DNA of 64,000 bases from Flavobacterium sp. LHD-80 (GTDB taxonomy: Bacteria; Bacteroidota; Bacteroidia; Flavobacteriales; Flavobacteriaceae): contig NZ_JAVFVS010000004.1 of assembly GCF_030929605.1 (NCBI RefSeq), positions 124,001-188,000 of the forward strand, read 5' to 3'. Positions 37,503 to 47,947 of this stretch are shown in pieces (within the stretch, counting starts at the first letter, position 1; each line of letters begins with the position of its first letter). Under the pieces are notes generated by a model. The model was not told the origin of the DNA and made no database searches. It was given only the letters and a program-made list of their open reading frames with translations. Made by a program: the position numbers and the translations under genes.

Positions 37503-39488
37503 ATGAAAAAATTTACCTTTCCAATTATTACCATTTTTCTCTCGTTTCTAGTTTTTATTTCTTGTAAAGAAACTAAAAATAATGCGGTGCAAGCAAGTGA
37601 TAAAACTTCAGTCCTAAAAGCAGGTTATCAAATCGAACCGGTTAATATTCAAAATGTAAAACTGAGCGATTCTTTTTGGTTGCCAATTATTAAAAGAGTG
37701 CAAGAAGTTACGATTGCTTATGCCATTCAAAAATGTAATGAAGAAGGCCGTTTTGAGAATTTCTTAATCGCAGGAAAACAAAAAACCGGAACAGTTAGAG
37801 GCGAAATGCCTTTTGATGATACCGATGTTTACAAAATTATTGAAGGCGCATCGAATACCTTAATTTCTGCTCCAAATCCGAAATTAGAAAAAGTTTTAGA
37901 TTCTTTGATTGCCATTGTAAAAATTGGTCAGGAAGAAGATGGTTATTTAACAACTTGGCGAACAATAAATCCTGCAAAACCGCCAGCAACTTGGGTTCCA
38001 GTAATTGAAGGAAAACGTTGGGAATCATTGCAAATTAGCCACGAATGCTACAACGCCGGACATTTAATTGAAGCCGCAGTTGTGCATTATGAAGCGACTG
38101 GAAAAAGAAATTTCCTTGATATCGCCATCAAAAATGCCGATTTGTTTGTGAAAACGTTTGGCGATGGTCCGGGACAGGTAAAAGGAGTTCCGGGACATCA
38201 GATTATAGAAACGGGTTTGATCAAATTATATCAAATTACTGGAAAAGAAGATTATTTGAAATTAGCCAAATACTTTTTAGACAATCGTGGCAATCCAAAC
38301 AATCATAAATTATACGGCGAATATGCTCAGGATCATATGCCAGTAATTCAGCAAAATGAAGTAGTGGGTCACGCTGTTCGTGCTGTATATATGTACGCAG
38401 GAATGACAGATATTGCTGCAATGACAAAAGACAAATCATATGAAAATGCCGTAAATAATTTATGGAATAATATGGTGAACAAAAAAATGTACATCACAGG
38501 TGGCATTGGATCAAGACACGACGGTGAAGCTTTTGGAACAAATTATGAGCTTCCAAATCTAACAGCTTATAATGAAACCTGCGCCGCAATTGGCGACGTC
38601 TACTGGAATCACAGATTACATAATTTATACGGAAAATCAGAATATTTTGATGTGATCGAAAGAACGATGTACAACGGATTAATTTCGGGAATTTCATTGA
38701 CAGGAAAAGAATTTTTCTACCCAAATGCGCTTGAAGCCGATGGCGTTTATAAATCAAACAGAGGTTCTTGCACGCGTCAGGCTTGGTTTGACTGTTCTTG
38801 TTGCCCTACGAATTTGATTCGTTTTATTCCGTCAATTCCGGGGTTGATTTATTCAAAAACCAATAATGAATTATTTGTAAATTTATATGCCTCAAACAGT
38901 GCTTCTTTCAAATTAGGAAAAACAGATTTACAGATTTCGCAACAGACAGGATATCCTTGGAACGGAAAAGTGGCAATCGCAGTTAATCCAAAAAAAGAAA
39001 GCCAATTTACTATTAAACTTCGCGTTCCGGGCTGGGCTAGAAATGAGGTTCTGCCGGGGGATTTATACACTTATAAAAAAGCTTCGACTCAAAAAACTAC
39101 TATTACTGTAAATGGTGAAGCTGTAGCAATGCAACCAGAAAATGGTTATTACAATGTGACAAGAACTTGGAAAAAAGGAGATAAAATCGCGCTTAATTTT
39201 CCAATGGAAGTTCAGGAAGTTCAAACCAATTCAAAAGTGGAAACCAACAAAAACAAAGTTTCTTTAGAATACGGTCCGATAGTTTATGCAGTTGAAGAAA
39301 TCGACAACAAAAACAATTTTGATCAAATCAATGTTGCTTCTGGAGATAATTTCAAAGTAAAAAAAGAAGCGAATTTATTGAATGGCGTGAACGTGATTGA
39401 GAATTCAAAATTCAAAGCTATTCCATATTATTCATGGTCAAATCGTGGCGTAGGAAAAATGAAAGTTTGGTTGGATTATAAGAATTAG
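37503..39488 (+). CDS. GH127 beta-L-arabinofuranosidase lipoprotein
   Basis: This 661-aa protein has a lipoprotein signal (Cys21 in FISCK). It contains the GH127 zinc-thiolate set: Glu358 and Cys360 in NETC and Cys433-Cys434 in SCCPTN, one of which would be the nucleophilic Cys. GH127 enzymes of this type hydrolyse beta-L-arabinofuranosides. In pectin, beta-L-arabinofuranose caps some arabinan and RG-II chains, so it widens what this locus can digest. Confidence 0.92.
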   Translation: MKKFTFPIITIFLSFLVFISCKETKNNAVQASDKTSVLKAGYQIEPVNIQNVKLSDSFWLPIIKRVQEVTIAYAIQKCNEEGRFENFLIAGKQKTGTVRGEMPFDDTDVYKIIEGASNTLISAPNPKLEKVLDSLIAIVKIGQEEDGYLTTWRTINPAKPPATWVPVIEGKRWESLQISHECYNAGHLIEAAVVHYEATGKRNFLDIAIKNADLFVKTFGDGPGQVKGVPGHQIIETGLIKLYQITGKEDYLKLAKYFLDNRGNPNNHKLYGEYAQDHMPVIQQNEVVGHAVRAVYMYAGMTDIAAMTKDKSYENAVNNLWNNMVNKKMYITGGIGSRHDGEAFGTNYELPNLTAYNETCAAIGDVYWNHRLHNLYGKSEYFDVIERTMYNGLISGISLTGKEFFYPNALEADGVYKSNRGSCTRQAWFDCSCCPTNLIRFIPSIPGLIYSKTNNELFVNLYASNSASFKLGKTDLQISQQTGYPWNGKVAIAVNPKKESQFTIKLRVPGWARNEVLPGDLYTYKKASTQKTTITVNGEAVAMQPENGYYNVTRTWKKGDKIALNFPMEVQEVQTNSKVETNKNKVSLEYGPIVYAVEEIDNKNNFDQINVASGDNFKVKKEANLLNGVNVIENSKFKAIPYYSWSNRGVGKMKVWLDYKN

Positions 39489-39497
39489 GACCCTATT

Positions 39498-39582
39498 CCT
39501 GCAAGGTTTCCAAAACCTTGTAGGTATTAAAAGTTCATAAAGTTTAAAAAATAGACCTACAAGGTTTTGGAAACCTTGCAGG
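39498..39582. repeat. 28-bp inverted repeat between GH127 and GH51 genes
   Basis: The 28-nt sequence at 39498-39525 recurs as its exact reverse complement at 39555-39582 (core caaggtttccaaaacct). The hairpin may terminate or stabilise transcripts; it is also a likely dispersed repeat. It lies in the 162-base gap of the arabinan operon. Confidence 0.8.
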
Positions 39583-39650
39583 AGAAAAAATAAAAACCCG
39601 TTTTATCCGCGTCATCCGCGCGCCATAAAACACATTTAAATAAATAAAAA

Positions 39651-41636
39651 ATGAAGTCCAATTTAATTACAAAAATTACCCTTTGCGGTTTATTGCTGAG
39701 CGGCGTTTATGCATCGGCACAAAAAAATAATCTTCAAGTTGATGTTGCAAAAACAGTAACTAAAATTCAACCTACAATGTACGGAGTGTTTTTTGAAGAT
39801 ATCAATTTTGCTGCAGATGGCGGTTTGTATGCTGAAATGATCAAAAACAGATCTTTCGAATTCCAGTTTCCTTTAATGGGATGGAATCAGCCAAAAAGCG
39901 ACCGTCATAAATTAAACACTGAATCAGGAATTGCAAATGTGATTCAGTATTCTCAAAAAGGAACAAATCATAATTATTGCCGTGTTACAATTAATGATGC
40001 AAATGGTTATCAATTAATTAATGAAGGATTCAGAGGGATGGGAATCAAGAAAGATTTGAAATACAATCTGACTTTAAAAGCTTCAAAAATTTCAGGGAAT
40101 ATTTCTAAAATTAAATTCCAATTTATTGACAAAAATAATAAAGTTTTAGGGGAAACTTCGGTTGTTCCGACATCAAATGATTGGTCCAATTATTCGGCTC
40201 AATTAACATCTTCAGCAACAGAAGCCAAAGCAAAATTAAAAATCACTTTTGAAGGAAATGGTGTAATTGATTTAGACAATATTTCATTGTTTCCAGAAGA
40301 TACTTGGGCAGGAAGAAAAAACGGACTTCGTAAAGATTTAGTACAATTATTATACGATTTGAAACCAGGATTTTTGCGTTTTCCTGGGGGGTGTATTGTT
40401 GAAGGAAGAACTTTGGCAGAGCGTTACCAATGGAAAAAATCGGTAGGAAATGTTGAAGACAGAGAAACAGCAGTAAACCGTTGGAACATGGAATTTTCAC
40501 ACCGCCCAGCTCCAGATTATTTCCAGAGTTTTGGTCTAGGTTTCTTTGAATATTTTCAGCTTTCAGAAGATATTGGCGCTTCTCCGCTTCCAATTTTAAG
40601 CTGTGGAATGGCTTGCCAATTCAACACAGGAGAATTAGTTCCAATGGACCAAATCGATCCTTATGTTCAAGATGCGTTAGATTTAATTGAATTCGCAAAT
40701 GGCGGATCAGAAACCGTTTGGGGAAAACTTAGAACCGATATGGGACATCCAAAACCATTCAACTTAAAATTCATCGGAGTTGGAAATGAGCAATGGGGAC
40801 CAGATTATATTGAGCGTTTCAAAGTGTTTCAAAAAGCCATTAAAGCTAAATATCCAAACATCACAATCGTATCTGGAACAGGACCTTTCCCTGACGGCGA
40901 TTTTTACGATTACGGCATGAAAGAACTTAAAAAATTAAACGCTGAAATTGTTGACGAACATTATTATAAAGATCCAGCTTGGTTTCGTAAAAATGTAACG
41001 CGTTACGACAATTATGACCGTAAGGGACCAAAGATTTTTGCAGGAGAATATGCAGCGCAAAGTGTTGCCATTGCAAGTCCAGAAAACAAAAACAACTGGG
41101 AATGTGCGTTCTCTGAAGCGGCTTTCATGACCGGAATGGAAAGAAATGCTGAGGTTGTTCAATTGACTTCTTATGCGCCATTATTGGCTCACGTTGAAGG
41201 CTGGCAATGGACACCAGACATGATTTGGTTCAATAATTTACAGTCATACGGAACGCCAAATTATTATGTTCAGAAATTATTTTCTAATAATAAAGGAACC
41301 GATTTAATCAACATTACAAAAGATGGAAAAGCAGTTACAGGCCAAAATGATTTGTTTGCATCGGCAGTAAAAGATGTGAATTCTAAAGAAGTGATTTTGA
41401 AAATTGTTAACGCAAATGCTGCTTCTCAAAATGTTTCAATTGATTTAAAAGGTGCAAAATTAGATTCAAAAGGAACGGCAATAGTTTTAAAAGGAGACGG
41501 AATAAACGACGAAAATTCTTTTGAAGCTCCAACTAAAATTAGTCCGAAAGAAAGCGAATTTAAAGTAAGCGGAAGTAAAGTTCAATATGATTTCCCTGCT
41601 TATTCAGTTACAGTTTTGAAAATTAAGATGAAATAA
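39651..41636 (+). CDS. GH51 alpha-L-arabinofuranosidase with N-terminal CBM-like domain
   Basis: This 661-aa enzyme has a signal peptide ending near YASAQ. A beta-sandwich carbohydrate-binding-like domain lies at about 75-215, and the TIM barrel bears acid/base Glu380 in GVGNEQWG and nucleophile Glu466 in FAGEYAAQ. A C-terminal beta domain closes the protein. It is a second, larger GH51 of the locus and likely works on branched arabinan or arabinoxylan. Confidence 0.93.
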   Translation: MKSNLITKITLCGLLLSGVYASAQKNNLQVDVAKTVTKIQPTMYGVFFEDINFAADGGLYAEMIKNRSFEFQFPLMGWNQPKSDRHKLNTESGIANVIQYSQKGTNHNYCRVTINDANGYQLINEGFRGMGIKKDLKYNLTLKASKISGNISKIKFQFIDKNNKVLGETSVVPTSNDWSNYSAQLTSSATEAKAKLKITFEGNGVIDLDNISLFPEDTWAGRKNGLRKDLVQLLYDLKPGFLRFPGGCIVEGRTLAERYQWKKSVGNVEDRETAVNRWNMEFSHRPAPDYFQSFGLGFFEYFQLSEDIGASPLPILSCGMACQFNTGELVPMDQIDPYVQDALDLIEFANGGSETVWGKLRTDMGHPKPFNLKFIGVGNEQWGPDYIERFKVFQKAIKAKYPNITIVSGTGPFPDGDFYDYGMKELKKLNAEIVDEHYYKDPAWFRKNVTRYDNYDRKGPKIFAGEYAAQSVAIASPENKNNWECAFSEAAFMTGMERNAEVVQLTSYAPLLAHVEGWQWTPDMIWFNNLQSYGTPNYYVQKLFSNNKGTDLINITKDGKAVTGQNDLFASAVKDVNSKEVILKIVNANAASQNVSIDLKGAKLDSKGTAIVLKGDGINDENSFEAPTKISPKESEFKVSGSKVQYDFPAYSVTVLKIKMK

Positions 41637-41738
41637 TCGCAACAGAATAAATGTTAAACCAACATTTATTTTCTGTTTTCGTCATAATTGCTTGTTTTGA
41701 TGCATTATTTGTAAAAATTCAAAGCTCAGTTTTTATTA

Positions 41739-41757
41739 AGTGTTTATTGTACACTTA
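41739..41757. promoter_or_regulatory. AraR-like operator upstream of araB
   Basis: The sequence agtgtttattgtacactta keeps the gtgt/acac dyad of the other sites and lies 46 bases before the araB start. It indicates that araBDA form a separately controlled transcript of the same regulon. Confidence 0.65.
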
Positions 41758-41803
41758 TAAATGAATTATAATTATATTTGTCATTATTAAAAATGAATTT
41801 CGA

Positions 41804-43495
41804 ATGAAAAATTACGTTATAGGATTGGACTACGGAACAGATTCTGTTCGAGCGGTGCTTATCGATACTGAAAATGGGCAGGAATTAGCATCGAATGTTT
41901 CTCATTACAAAAGATGGAAAAACAAACAATATTGTGACGCATCTATAAATCAATTTCGTCAGCATCCTTTGGATCATATTGAAGGTCTGGAAATTACGAT
42001 TCAAACTGTTATAAAAGAAAGCAAAGTTGATCCACAATTAGTTCGCGGAATTTGTATTGACACTACTGGATCTTCTCCAGTTCCGGTTACAAAAGAAGGA
42101 ACACCATTAGCATTGACAAAAGGTTTTGAAGAAAACCCAAATGCGATGATGGTTTTATGGAAAGATCATACTTCTATTAATGAAGCAAACCAAATCAACG
42201 AACTGGCAGTAAGCTGGGGCGGAGAAGACGTTACAAAATATGTTGGAGGTATTTATTCATCAGAATGGTTTTGGGCAAAAATTCTTCACATTGCAAGACA
42301 AGACGAAGCGGTTCGAAATGCTGCACATACGTGGATGGAACACTGCGATTTAATGACGTATTTGTTAATTGAAGACAAAGACTTAAAAACATTTAAAAGA
42401 AGCCGTTGCGCTGCTGGTCATAAAGCGATGTGGCACACAGACTGGAACGGACTTCCTCCAGTTGAATTCTTAGAAAAATTACATCCGTATTTAGCGCAGC
42501 TTCGCGGTAATTTATATGATGAAACCTATACCTCCGATTTAGCAGCAGGAAATTTAAGCAAAGAATGGGCAGACCGTTTAGGACTTTCTACAGATACAGT
42601 TGTAGCTGTTGGAACTTTTGACGCACATTCTGGTGCTGTAGGAGCAAAAATTGGAGAAAACACTTTAGTTCGTGTTATGGGAACTTCAACTTGTGATATT
42701 CTAGTGGGTTCGTATGATGAAGTGGGAACAAAAACCGTTCGAGGAATCTGCGGACAAGTTGATGGTTCTGTAATACCAGGTTTTATTGGTTTAGAAGCAG
42801 GACAATCTGCTTTTGGAGATTTATTGGCTTGGTACAAAGAATTATTAATGTGGCCGACGGAACATTTATTAGGTTCTTCATCTGTTTTAAATGATGCTCA
42901 AAAAGAACAATTAAGAGAAGAATTCAGTGATAAATTAATTGTGGAATTGACAAAAGAAGCAGAGAAAATTCCAGTTTCAGAAAGTCTTCCAATTGCTTTA
43001 GACTGGATCAACGGACGTAGAACTCCAGATGCAAACCAAGAAGTAAAAAGTGCTATTTCGAATCTTTCATTAGGAACAAAAGCACCTCATATTTTCAAAG
43101 CTTTGGTAAACGCAATCTGTTTTGGAGCGAAGAAAATTGTAGATCGTTTTGAAGAAGAAGGTGTAAAAATTGACAGCGTTATCGGAATTGGCGGTGTTGC
43201 TCGTAAATCTCCTTTTATCATGCAGACATTGGCGAATGTTTTAAACAAGCCAATAAAAATTGCAGCTTCAGACCAAACACCAGCTTTAGGAGCAGCAATT
43301 TATGCAGCCGTTGCAGCAGGAATTTATCCAAACGTAATCGAAGCAAGTCAAAAAATTGGAAGTGATTTCGACGGAGAATATTTCCCTCAATTAGATAAAG
43401 TTGCGGCGTATAACAAACTGCTTATCGCTTACGAACAATTAAGTGTTTTTGCAGATCCAACCATTAAAATATCTCAAAATGAGTTCTCAGTATAA
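41804..43495 (+). CDS. araB: L-ribulokinase
   Basis: This 563-aa FGGY-family kinase starts VIGLDYGTDSVRAVLI (ATP-binding phosphate 1 region) and shows the Asp of TFDAHSGA and GGVARKSPF. Length matches AraB. It phosphorylates L-ribulose from AraA. It overlaps the start of araD by 17 bases. Confidence 0.95.
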   Translation: MKNYVIGLDYGTDSVRAVLIDTENGQELASNVSHYKRWKNKQYCDASINQFRQHPLDHIEGLEITIQTVIKESKVDPQLVRGICIDTTGSSPVPVTKEGTPLALTKGFEENPNAMMVLWKDHTSINEANQINELAVSWGGEDVTKYVGGIYSSEWFWAKILHIARQDEAVRNAAHTWMEHCDLMTYLLIEDKDLKTFKRSRCAAGHKAMWHTDWNGLPPVEFLEKLHPYLAQLRGNLYDETYTSDLAAGNLSKEWADRLGLSTDTVVAVGTFDAHSGAVGAKIGENTLVRVMGTSTCDILVGSYDEVGTKTVRGICGQVDGSVIPGFIGLEAGQSAFGDLLAWYKELLMWPTEHLLGSSSVLNDAQKEQLREEFSDKLIVELTKEAEKIPVSESLPIALDWINGRRTPDANQEVKSAISNLSLGTKAPHIFKALVNAICFGAKKIVDRFEEEGVKIDSVIGIGGVARKSPFIMQTLANVLNKPIKIAASDQTPALGAAIYAAVAAGIYPNVIEASQKIGSDFDGEYFPQLDKVAAYNKLLIAYEQLSVFADPTIKISQNEFSV

Positions 43496-44180
43496 AGATT
43501 TAAAACAAGAATGTTATGAAGCCAATATGCAATTAAATGCATTGAATTTGGTTGTTTATACATTCGGAAATGTGAGTGCCGTTGATAGAAAAAATGGTGT
43601 TTTTGCCATTAAACCAAGCGGTGTTCCTTACGAAGATTTAAAACCGGAAGATATCGTTATTGTCGATTTTGATAATAATGTTATTGAAGGAACTATGCGT
43701 CCATCATCTGACACAAAAACGCATGCTTATCTATATAAAAACTGGCCAAATATTGGTGGTGTTGCGCACACTCACGCAACATATTCAGTTGCATGGGCAC
43801 AATCGCAAAGAGATATTCCAATTTTCGGAACAACACATGCAGATCATTTAACAGCCGATATTCCGTGTGCACCCCCGATGGCAGATCATTTAATTGAAGG
43901 AAACTACGAACACAATACCGGAATCCAGATTTTGGATTGTTTCAAGGAAAAAAATCTTTCATATGAAGAAGTAGAAATGGTTTTAATTGGAAATCACGGT
44001 CCATTTGCTTGGGGAAAAAATGCTGCAAAAGCGGTTTACAACAGTAAAGTTTTGGAAGTTGTGGCAGAAATGGCGTACCTGACTTTACAAATAAATCCAC
44101 ATGCTCCAAGATTAAAAGATTCATTAATAAAGAAACATTACAACCGTAAACACGGAAAAGATTCGTATTACGGACAATAG
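43479..44180 (+). CDS. araD: L-ribulose-5-phosphate 4-epimerase
   Basis: The protein (233 aa from ATG 43479, beginning MSSQYKDL) is a class II aldolase-fold epimerase with metal-binding His in HTHAT and HADHLT and HGPFAWG. It converts L-ribulose-5-phosphate to D-xylulose-5-phosphate. A frame opening at 43443 lies inside araB and is not the start. The overlap means translational coupling. Confidence 0.95.
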   Translation: MSSQYKDLKQECYEANMQLNALNLVVYTFGNVSAVDRKNGVFAIKPSGVPYEDLKPEDIVIVDFDNNVIEGTMRPSSDTKTHAYLYKNWPNIGGVAHTHATYSVAWAQSQRDIPIFGTTHADHLTADIPCAPPMADHLIEGNYEHNTGIQILDCFKEKNLSYEEVEMVLIGNHGPFAWGKNAAKAVYNSKVLEVVAEMAYLTLQINPHAPRLKDSLIKKHYNRKHGKDSYYGQ

Positions 44181-44375
44181 AAATTTTGTTTCAAGTTTCA
44201 GGTTTTTTTGTTTCAAGTTGTTGGAGCGTAAAACCTGAAACTTGAAGCCTGAAACTAAAATAACAAAAAGATAGATAACAAAGATTTTCAGCATTTCAAC
44301 AACTTGACTCGAGAGCTCTGCTCGAACAGGCGAAGCAAACTTGAAACAAAGAAAACTTGAAACAAAATAAAAAAC

Positions 44376-45884
44376 ATGATTGATATATCTCAAAAAGAAG
44401 TATGGTTTGTAGTAGGAAGCCAAGAATTATACGGTGAAGAAACACTTAGAAAAGTAGCAGAACATTCTCAGATAATTGCAAAGGGATTAGATGCTTCATC
44501 TTCAATACCCGTAAAAGTGGTTTATAAAGATGTGGTAAAATCGCCTTCGCAAATTTTAGATGTTTGTTTGGCTGCGAATTCAGAGAAAAACTGTATCGGA
44601 ATTATTGCTTGGATGCACACTTTTTCACCAGCAAAAATGTGGATTGGCGGTTTGAGTATTTTGAAAAAACCATTATGTCATTTACATACACAATACAATG
44701 CTGAAATTCCGTGGGGATCTATCGACATGGATTTCATGAACTTGAATCAATCGGCTCACGGAGATCGTGAATTTGGTTTCATTATGTCAAGAATGCGTAA
44801 AAAACGTAAAGTTGTTGTGGGACATTGGGAAGACGAAAGAGTTCAGAAAAAATTAGGAATCTGGTCAAGAGTTGTTCTTGGATGGGATGAACTTCAAAAT
44901 TTAAAAGTAGCTCGTATTGGAGACAATATGCGTGAAGTTGCTGTTACAGAAGGCGATAAAGTTGAGGCTCAAATTCGTTTTGGAGTTTCAGTAAACGGAT
45001 TCGATTCTTCAGATGTTACAAAACATATTGAGAAAGTAACCGATAAACAATTAGCTGATTTATTAGCGGTTTACGAGTCTTCTTATACTTTAACTGATTC
45101 TTTAAAAGAAGGTGGCGCGCAAAGAAGTTCTTTAGCGGAAGCGGCAAAAATTGAATTAGGTTTAAGAGCTTTCCTTGAAGAAGGAGGTTTCGGCGCTTTT
45201 ACAGATACATTTGAAAACCTTGGAGTTTGGAAACAATTACCAGGAATCGCAACACAAAGATTAATGGCTGATGGTTATGGTTTTGGTGGAGAAGGAGACT
45301 GGAAAACCGCTGCAATGGTAAGAGCTTTAAAAGTAATGAACATTGGTTTGGAAGGTGGAACTTCTTTCATGGAAGATTATACGTACCATTTCACGCCGCA
45401 AAAATCTTATGTTTTAGGATCTCACATGTTAGAAATTTGTCCATCAATTGCAGATGGAAAACCTTCTTGCGAAGTGCATCCCTTAGGAATTGGTGGAAAA
45501 GAAGATCCAGCTCGTTTGGTATTTAATTCGCCAGCTGGAGATGCAATCAATGTTTCTTTGGTTGATATGGGAACTCGTTTCCGTTTAATTGTAAACGAAG
45601 TTGAGGCAGTTAAACCAATGGCAGAATTACCAAAATTACCAGTTGCAAGAGTTTTATGGGATTGTAAACCAAACCTTGATATCGCAGCAACAGCTTGGAT
45701 TCTTGCTGGAGGAGCGCATCACACGGTTTACAGCCAGTCGCTTACAACAGAATATATGGAAGATTTCGCTGATATCGCTGGAATTGAGTTATTAGTAATC
45801 GACGAGAAAACGACAGTAAGAGATTTCAAAGATAAAATCAATGCCAACGAAGCGTATTATCATTTGTTTCAACACGGACTTTAA
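44376..45884 (+). CDS. araA: L-arabinose isomerase
   Basis: This 502-aa enzyme is a full-length AraA: it isomerises L-arabinose to L-ribulose. Segments such as [19 protein letters not shown] and the metal-binding Glu of [13 protein letters not shown] are visible. It follows araD after 195 bases of palindromic intergenic sequence (gtttcaagttt type), so it may have its own expression level but belongs to araBDA. Confidence 0.95.
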   Translation: MIDISQKEVWFVVGSQELYGEETLRKVAEHSQIIAKGLDASSSIPVKVVYKDVVKSPSQILDVCLAANSEKNCIGIIAWMHTFSPAKMWIGGLSILKKPLCHLHTQYNAEIPWGSIDMDFMNLNQSAHGDREFGFIMSRMRKKRKVVVGHWEDERVQKKLGIWSRVVLGWDELQNLKVARIGDNMREVAVTEGDKVEAQIRFGVSVNGFDSSDVTKHIEKVTDKQLADLLAVYESSYTLTDSLKEGGAQRSSLAEAAKIELGLRAFLEEGGFGAFTDTFENLGVWKQLPGIATQRLMADGYGFGGEGDWKTAAMVRALKVMNIGLEGGTSFMEDYTYHFTPQKSYVLGSHMLEICPSIADGKPSCEVHPLGIGGKEDPARLVFNSPAGDAINVSLVDMGTRFRLIVNEVEAVKPMAELPKLPVARVLWDCKPNLDIAATAWILAGGAHHTVYSQSLTTEYMEDFADIAGIELLVIDEKTTVRDFKDKINANEAYYHLFQHGL

Positions 45885-45991
45885 AATAGTCAAAAGTCGA
45901 AAGTCATAAAGTCCGAAAGTTTTAGTTACTTTGAAGAAAAGACTTTATGACTTTTGACTTTAAGACTTTACTAACTAAAAAATAACCATTT

Positions 45992-47176
45992 ATGAATGTA
46001 TTAAAACGTTGTGTTTTCGGATTAAGCCTTTTGAGTTTGGCTGCAGTTTCAGTTCAATGTAAAAGCGATAAAAAAGCAGATACAGAAAAAGTTGCTGCCG
46101 ATGAAAAAGCTTTAGTTACAATCGAAAAATCAGAATACGGAACTACTGCAAAAGGCGAAAAAGTCGAAAGTTATAAACTGAAAAACCAAAATGGGATGGA
46201 AGTTGACATCATTACTTTTGGTGGAAGAATTACAGATTTGAAAGTACCAAATAAAGAAGGAGTTTCTGAAAATGTTGTTATTGGATTTAATTCTTTGGCA
46301 CAATATGAAAAAGAAAATCCTTTCTTCGGAGCTTTGATTGGAAGATACGGAAACCGAATTGCAAAAGGTAAATTTTCATTAGATGGAAAAGACTATCAAT
46401 TGGCAATAAACAACGCGCCAAATGCTTTGCACGGCGGGCCACAAGGATATTTCAACGTTGTTTGGAAAGCAGATGAGGTTAAATCTGGTGAAAACGCTTC
46501 TCTGAAATTATCTTATGTAAGTAAAGATATGGAAGAAGGTTATCCAGGAACTTTGAAAGTTTTCGTGACTTATACTTTAACAAATGACAATCAGTTAGAG
46601 GTTTTATATGAAGCAACTACAGACAAAAAAACAGTTGTTAATTTGACGCAACATTCCTATTTCAATTTATCTGGAGATTTTACAAAAACAATCTTAGATC
46701 ATGAATTGACTTTAAATGCAGATAAATTAGTTCCGGTAGATGCGACTTTAATTCCGACAGGAAAATTAGATGATGTTGCTGGAACGCCTTTTGATTTCAG
46801 AACTCCAAAATTAATTGGAAAAGACATCAATGTTAAAAACGAGCAATTAGAAAGAGGAAAAGGTTACGATCACTGCTGGGTATTGAACAATCCTGTAAAA
46901 GGAAAAACAATCATTGCAAAAGTATATCACGCAGCGAGCGGAAGAGTTATGGAAATGACAACAGACGAACCTGGAATTCAGTTCTACTCTGGAAATTTCC
47001 TTGATGGAACTTTGCCAACGCGCGACGGAAAAACATACGCTCACAGAACCGGACTTTGTTTAGAAACTGAACATTATCCAGATTCTCCAAACCAGAAAAA
47101 TTTCCCAACAACGGTTTTAAACCCGGGAGAAAATTATAAAACTAAAACTACTTTTAAGTTTTCTGTTCAAAAATAA
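45992..47176 (+). CDS. Aldose 1-epimerase lipoprotein
   Basis: This 394-aa GalM-family protein differs from the galactan-locus enzyme in having a lipoprotein signal (Cys23 in VSVQCK) and a Lys-rich linker. GRYGNRI, HGG and the catalytic His of TQHSYFNL are present. A periplasmic or outer-membrane mutarotase would interconvert anomers of released sugars before transport. It closes the arabinose operon and is followed by a terminator. Confidence 0.92.
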   Translation: MNVLKRCVFGLSLLSLAAVSVQCKSDKKADTEKVAADEKALVTIEKSEYGTTAKGEKVESYKLKNQNGMEVDIITFGGRITDLKVPNKEGVSENVVIGFNSLAQYEKENPFFGALIGRYGNRIAKGKFSLDGKDYQLAINNAPNALHGGPQGYFNVVWKADEVKSGENASLKLSYVSKDMEEGYPGTLKVFVTYTLTNDNQLEVLYEATTDKKTVVNLTQHSYFNLSGDFTKTILDHELTLNADKLVPVDATLIPTGKLDDVAGTPFDFRTPKLIGKDINVKNEQLERGKGYDHCWVLNNPVKGKTIIAKVYHAASGRVMEMTTDEPGIQFYSGNFLDGTLPTRDGKTYAHRTGLCLETEHYPDSPNQKNFPTTVLNPGENYKTKTTFKFSVQK

Positions 47177-47211
47177 TCTTTAGAATTTGTTTAGTTAGTT
47201 CTAATTCTCTG

Positions 47212-47249
47212 AAAAACCTCGAAAGTATTAAGCTTTCGAGTTTTTTTTT
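47212..47249 (+). terminator. Terminator after the arabinose operon
   Basis: The stem ctcgaaag (47218-47225) pairs with ctttcgag (47233-47240), followed by a run of T. Confidence 0.85.
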
Positions 47250-47287
47250 ATTTGTAATCTGCAGTTTAATAAAGCAAGTTTTTTTGA

Positions 47288-47353
47288 ATCTCGCAAAGTC
47301 GCGAAGACGCAAAGTTTTTATTTTTTTTGCGACTCTGCGACTTTGCGAGATTA
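47288..47353. repeat. Inverted repeat with cgcaaag units
   Basis: The motif ctcgcaaagtcgcgaagacg is followed by its imperfect reverse complement gcgactctgcgactttgcg. Copies of this element also flank the gap at 7.0-7.2 kb. Confidence 0.7.
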
Positions 47354-47399
47354 ATTGATCTGCAACATAAAAAACTTAACTTAGCAATAAAAAGGCAAA

Positions 47400-47855
47400 A
47401 TGAAACATCTATTCAAAGCAGCGCTAAATTGGACTTCAAAAAAAGAAGAATTAGTTTCAAGAATTTCCAGTAAAACCCATCAAATAAAAATTGAAGGAAA
47501 ATCAGTTTTAGACGTTTCAGCCGCAAAAGCTTTCAAAGGCGATCCAACATTATATAATCCAGAAGATTTATTGTTGAGTAGTTTAGTTTCGTGCCATATG
47601 ATGTCTTATTTATATGTCTGTTCTCAAAACGGAATAGAAGTTCTAGAATATTCAGACAACGCTGAGGCAACACTCGAAGTTTCTCCAGATGGAAGCGGGC
47701 GTTTTGTTGAGGTAAAATTATTTCCGAAAGTAAAAATCTCAAATCAAAACCAAATTGAATTGGCTTTGGATTTACATTTTAAAGCAAATCAATTGTGTTT
47801 TATTGCCAACTCGTGCAATTTTCCTGTTTTGCATGAGGCGAGTTGTGAAGTTTGA
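47400..47855 (+). CDS. OsmC-family protein
   Basis: This 151-aa protein has the OsmC/Ohr fold pattern, with Cys residues at about 65 (LVSCHMM) and 138 (ANSCNFP) in the places of the redox pair. OsmC/Ohr enzymes reduce organic hydroperoxides. It stands alone before the mobile region. Confidence 0.85.
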   Translation: MKHLFKAALNWTSKKEELVSRISSKTHQIKIEGKSVLDVSAAKAFKGDPTLYNPEDLLLSSLVSCHMMSYLYVCSQNGIEVLEYSDNAEATLEVSPDGSGRFVEVKLFPKVKISNQNQIELALDLHFKANQLCFIANSCNFPVLHEASCEV

Positions 47856-47947
47856 ACATATAAATTATATAAGTACATTTAATAAAGCGGGACTAATCGC
47901 ATCGTTATGTTTTCTTATATGACTTATATGGTTTAAAAAAAGCCATA

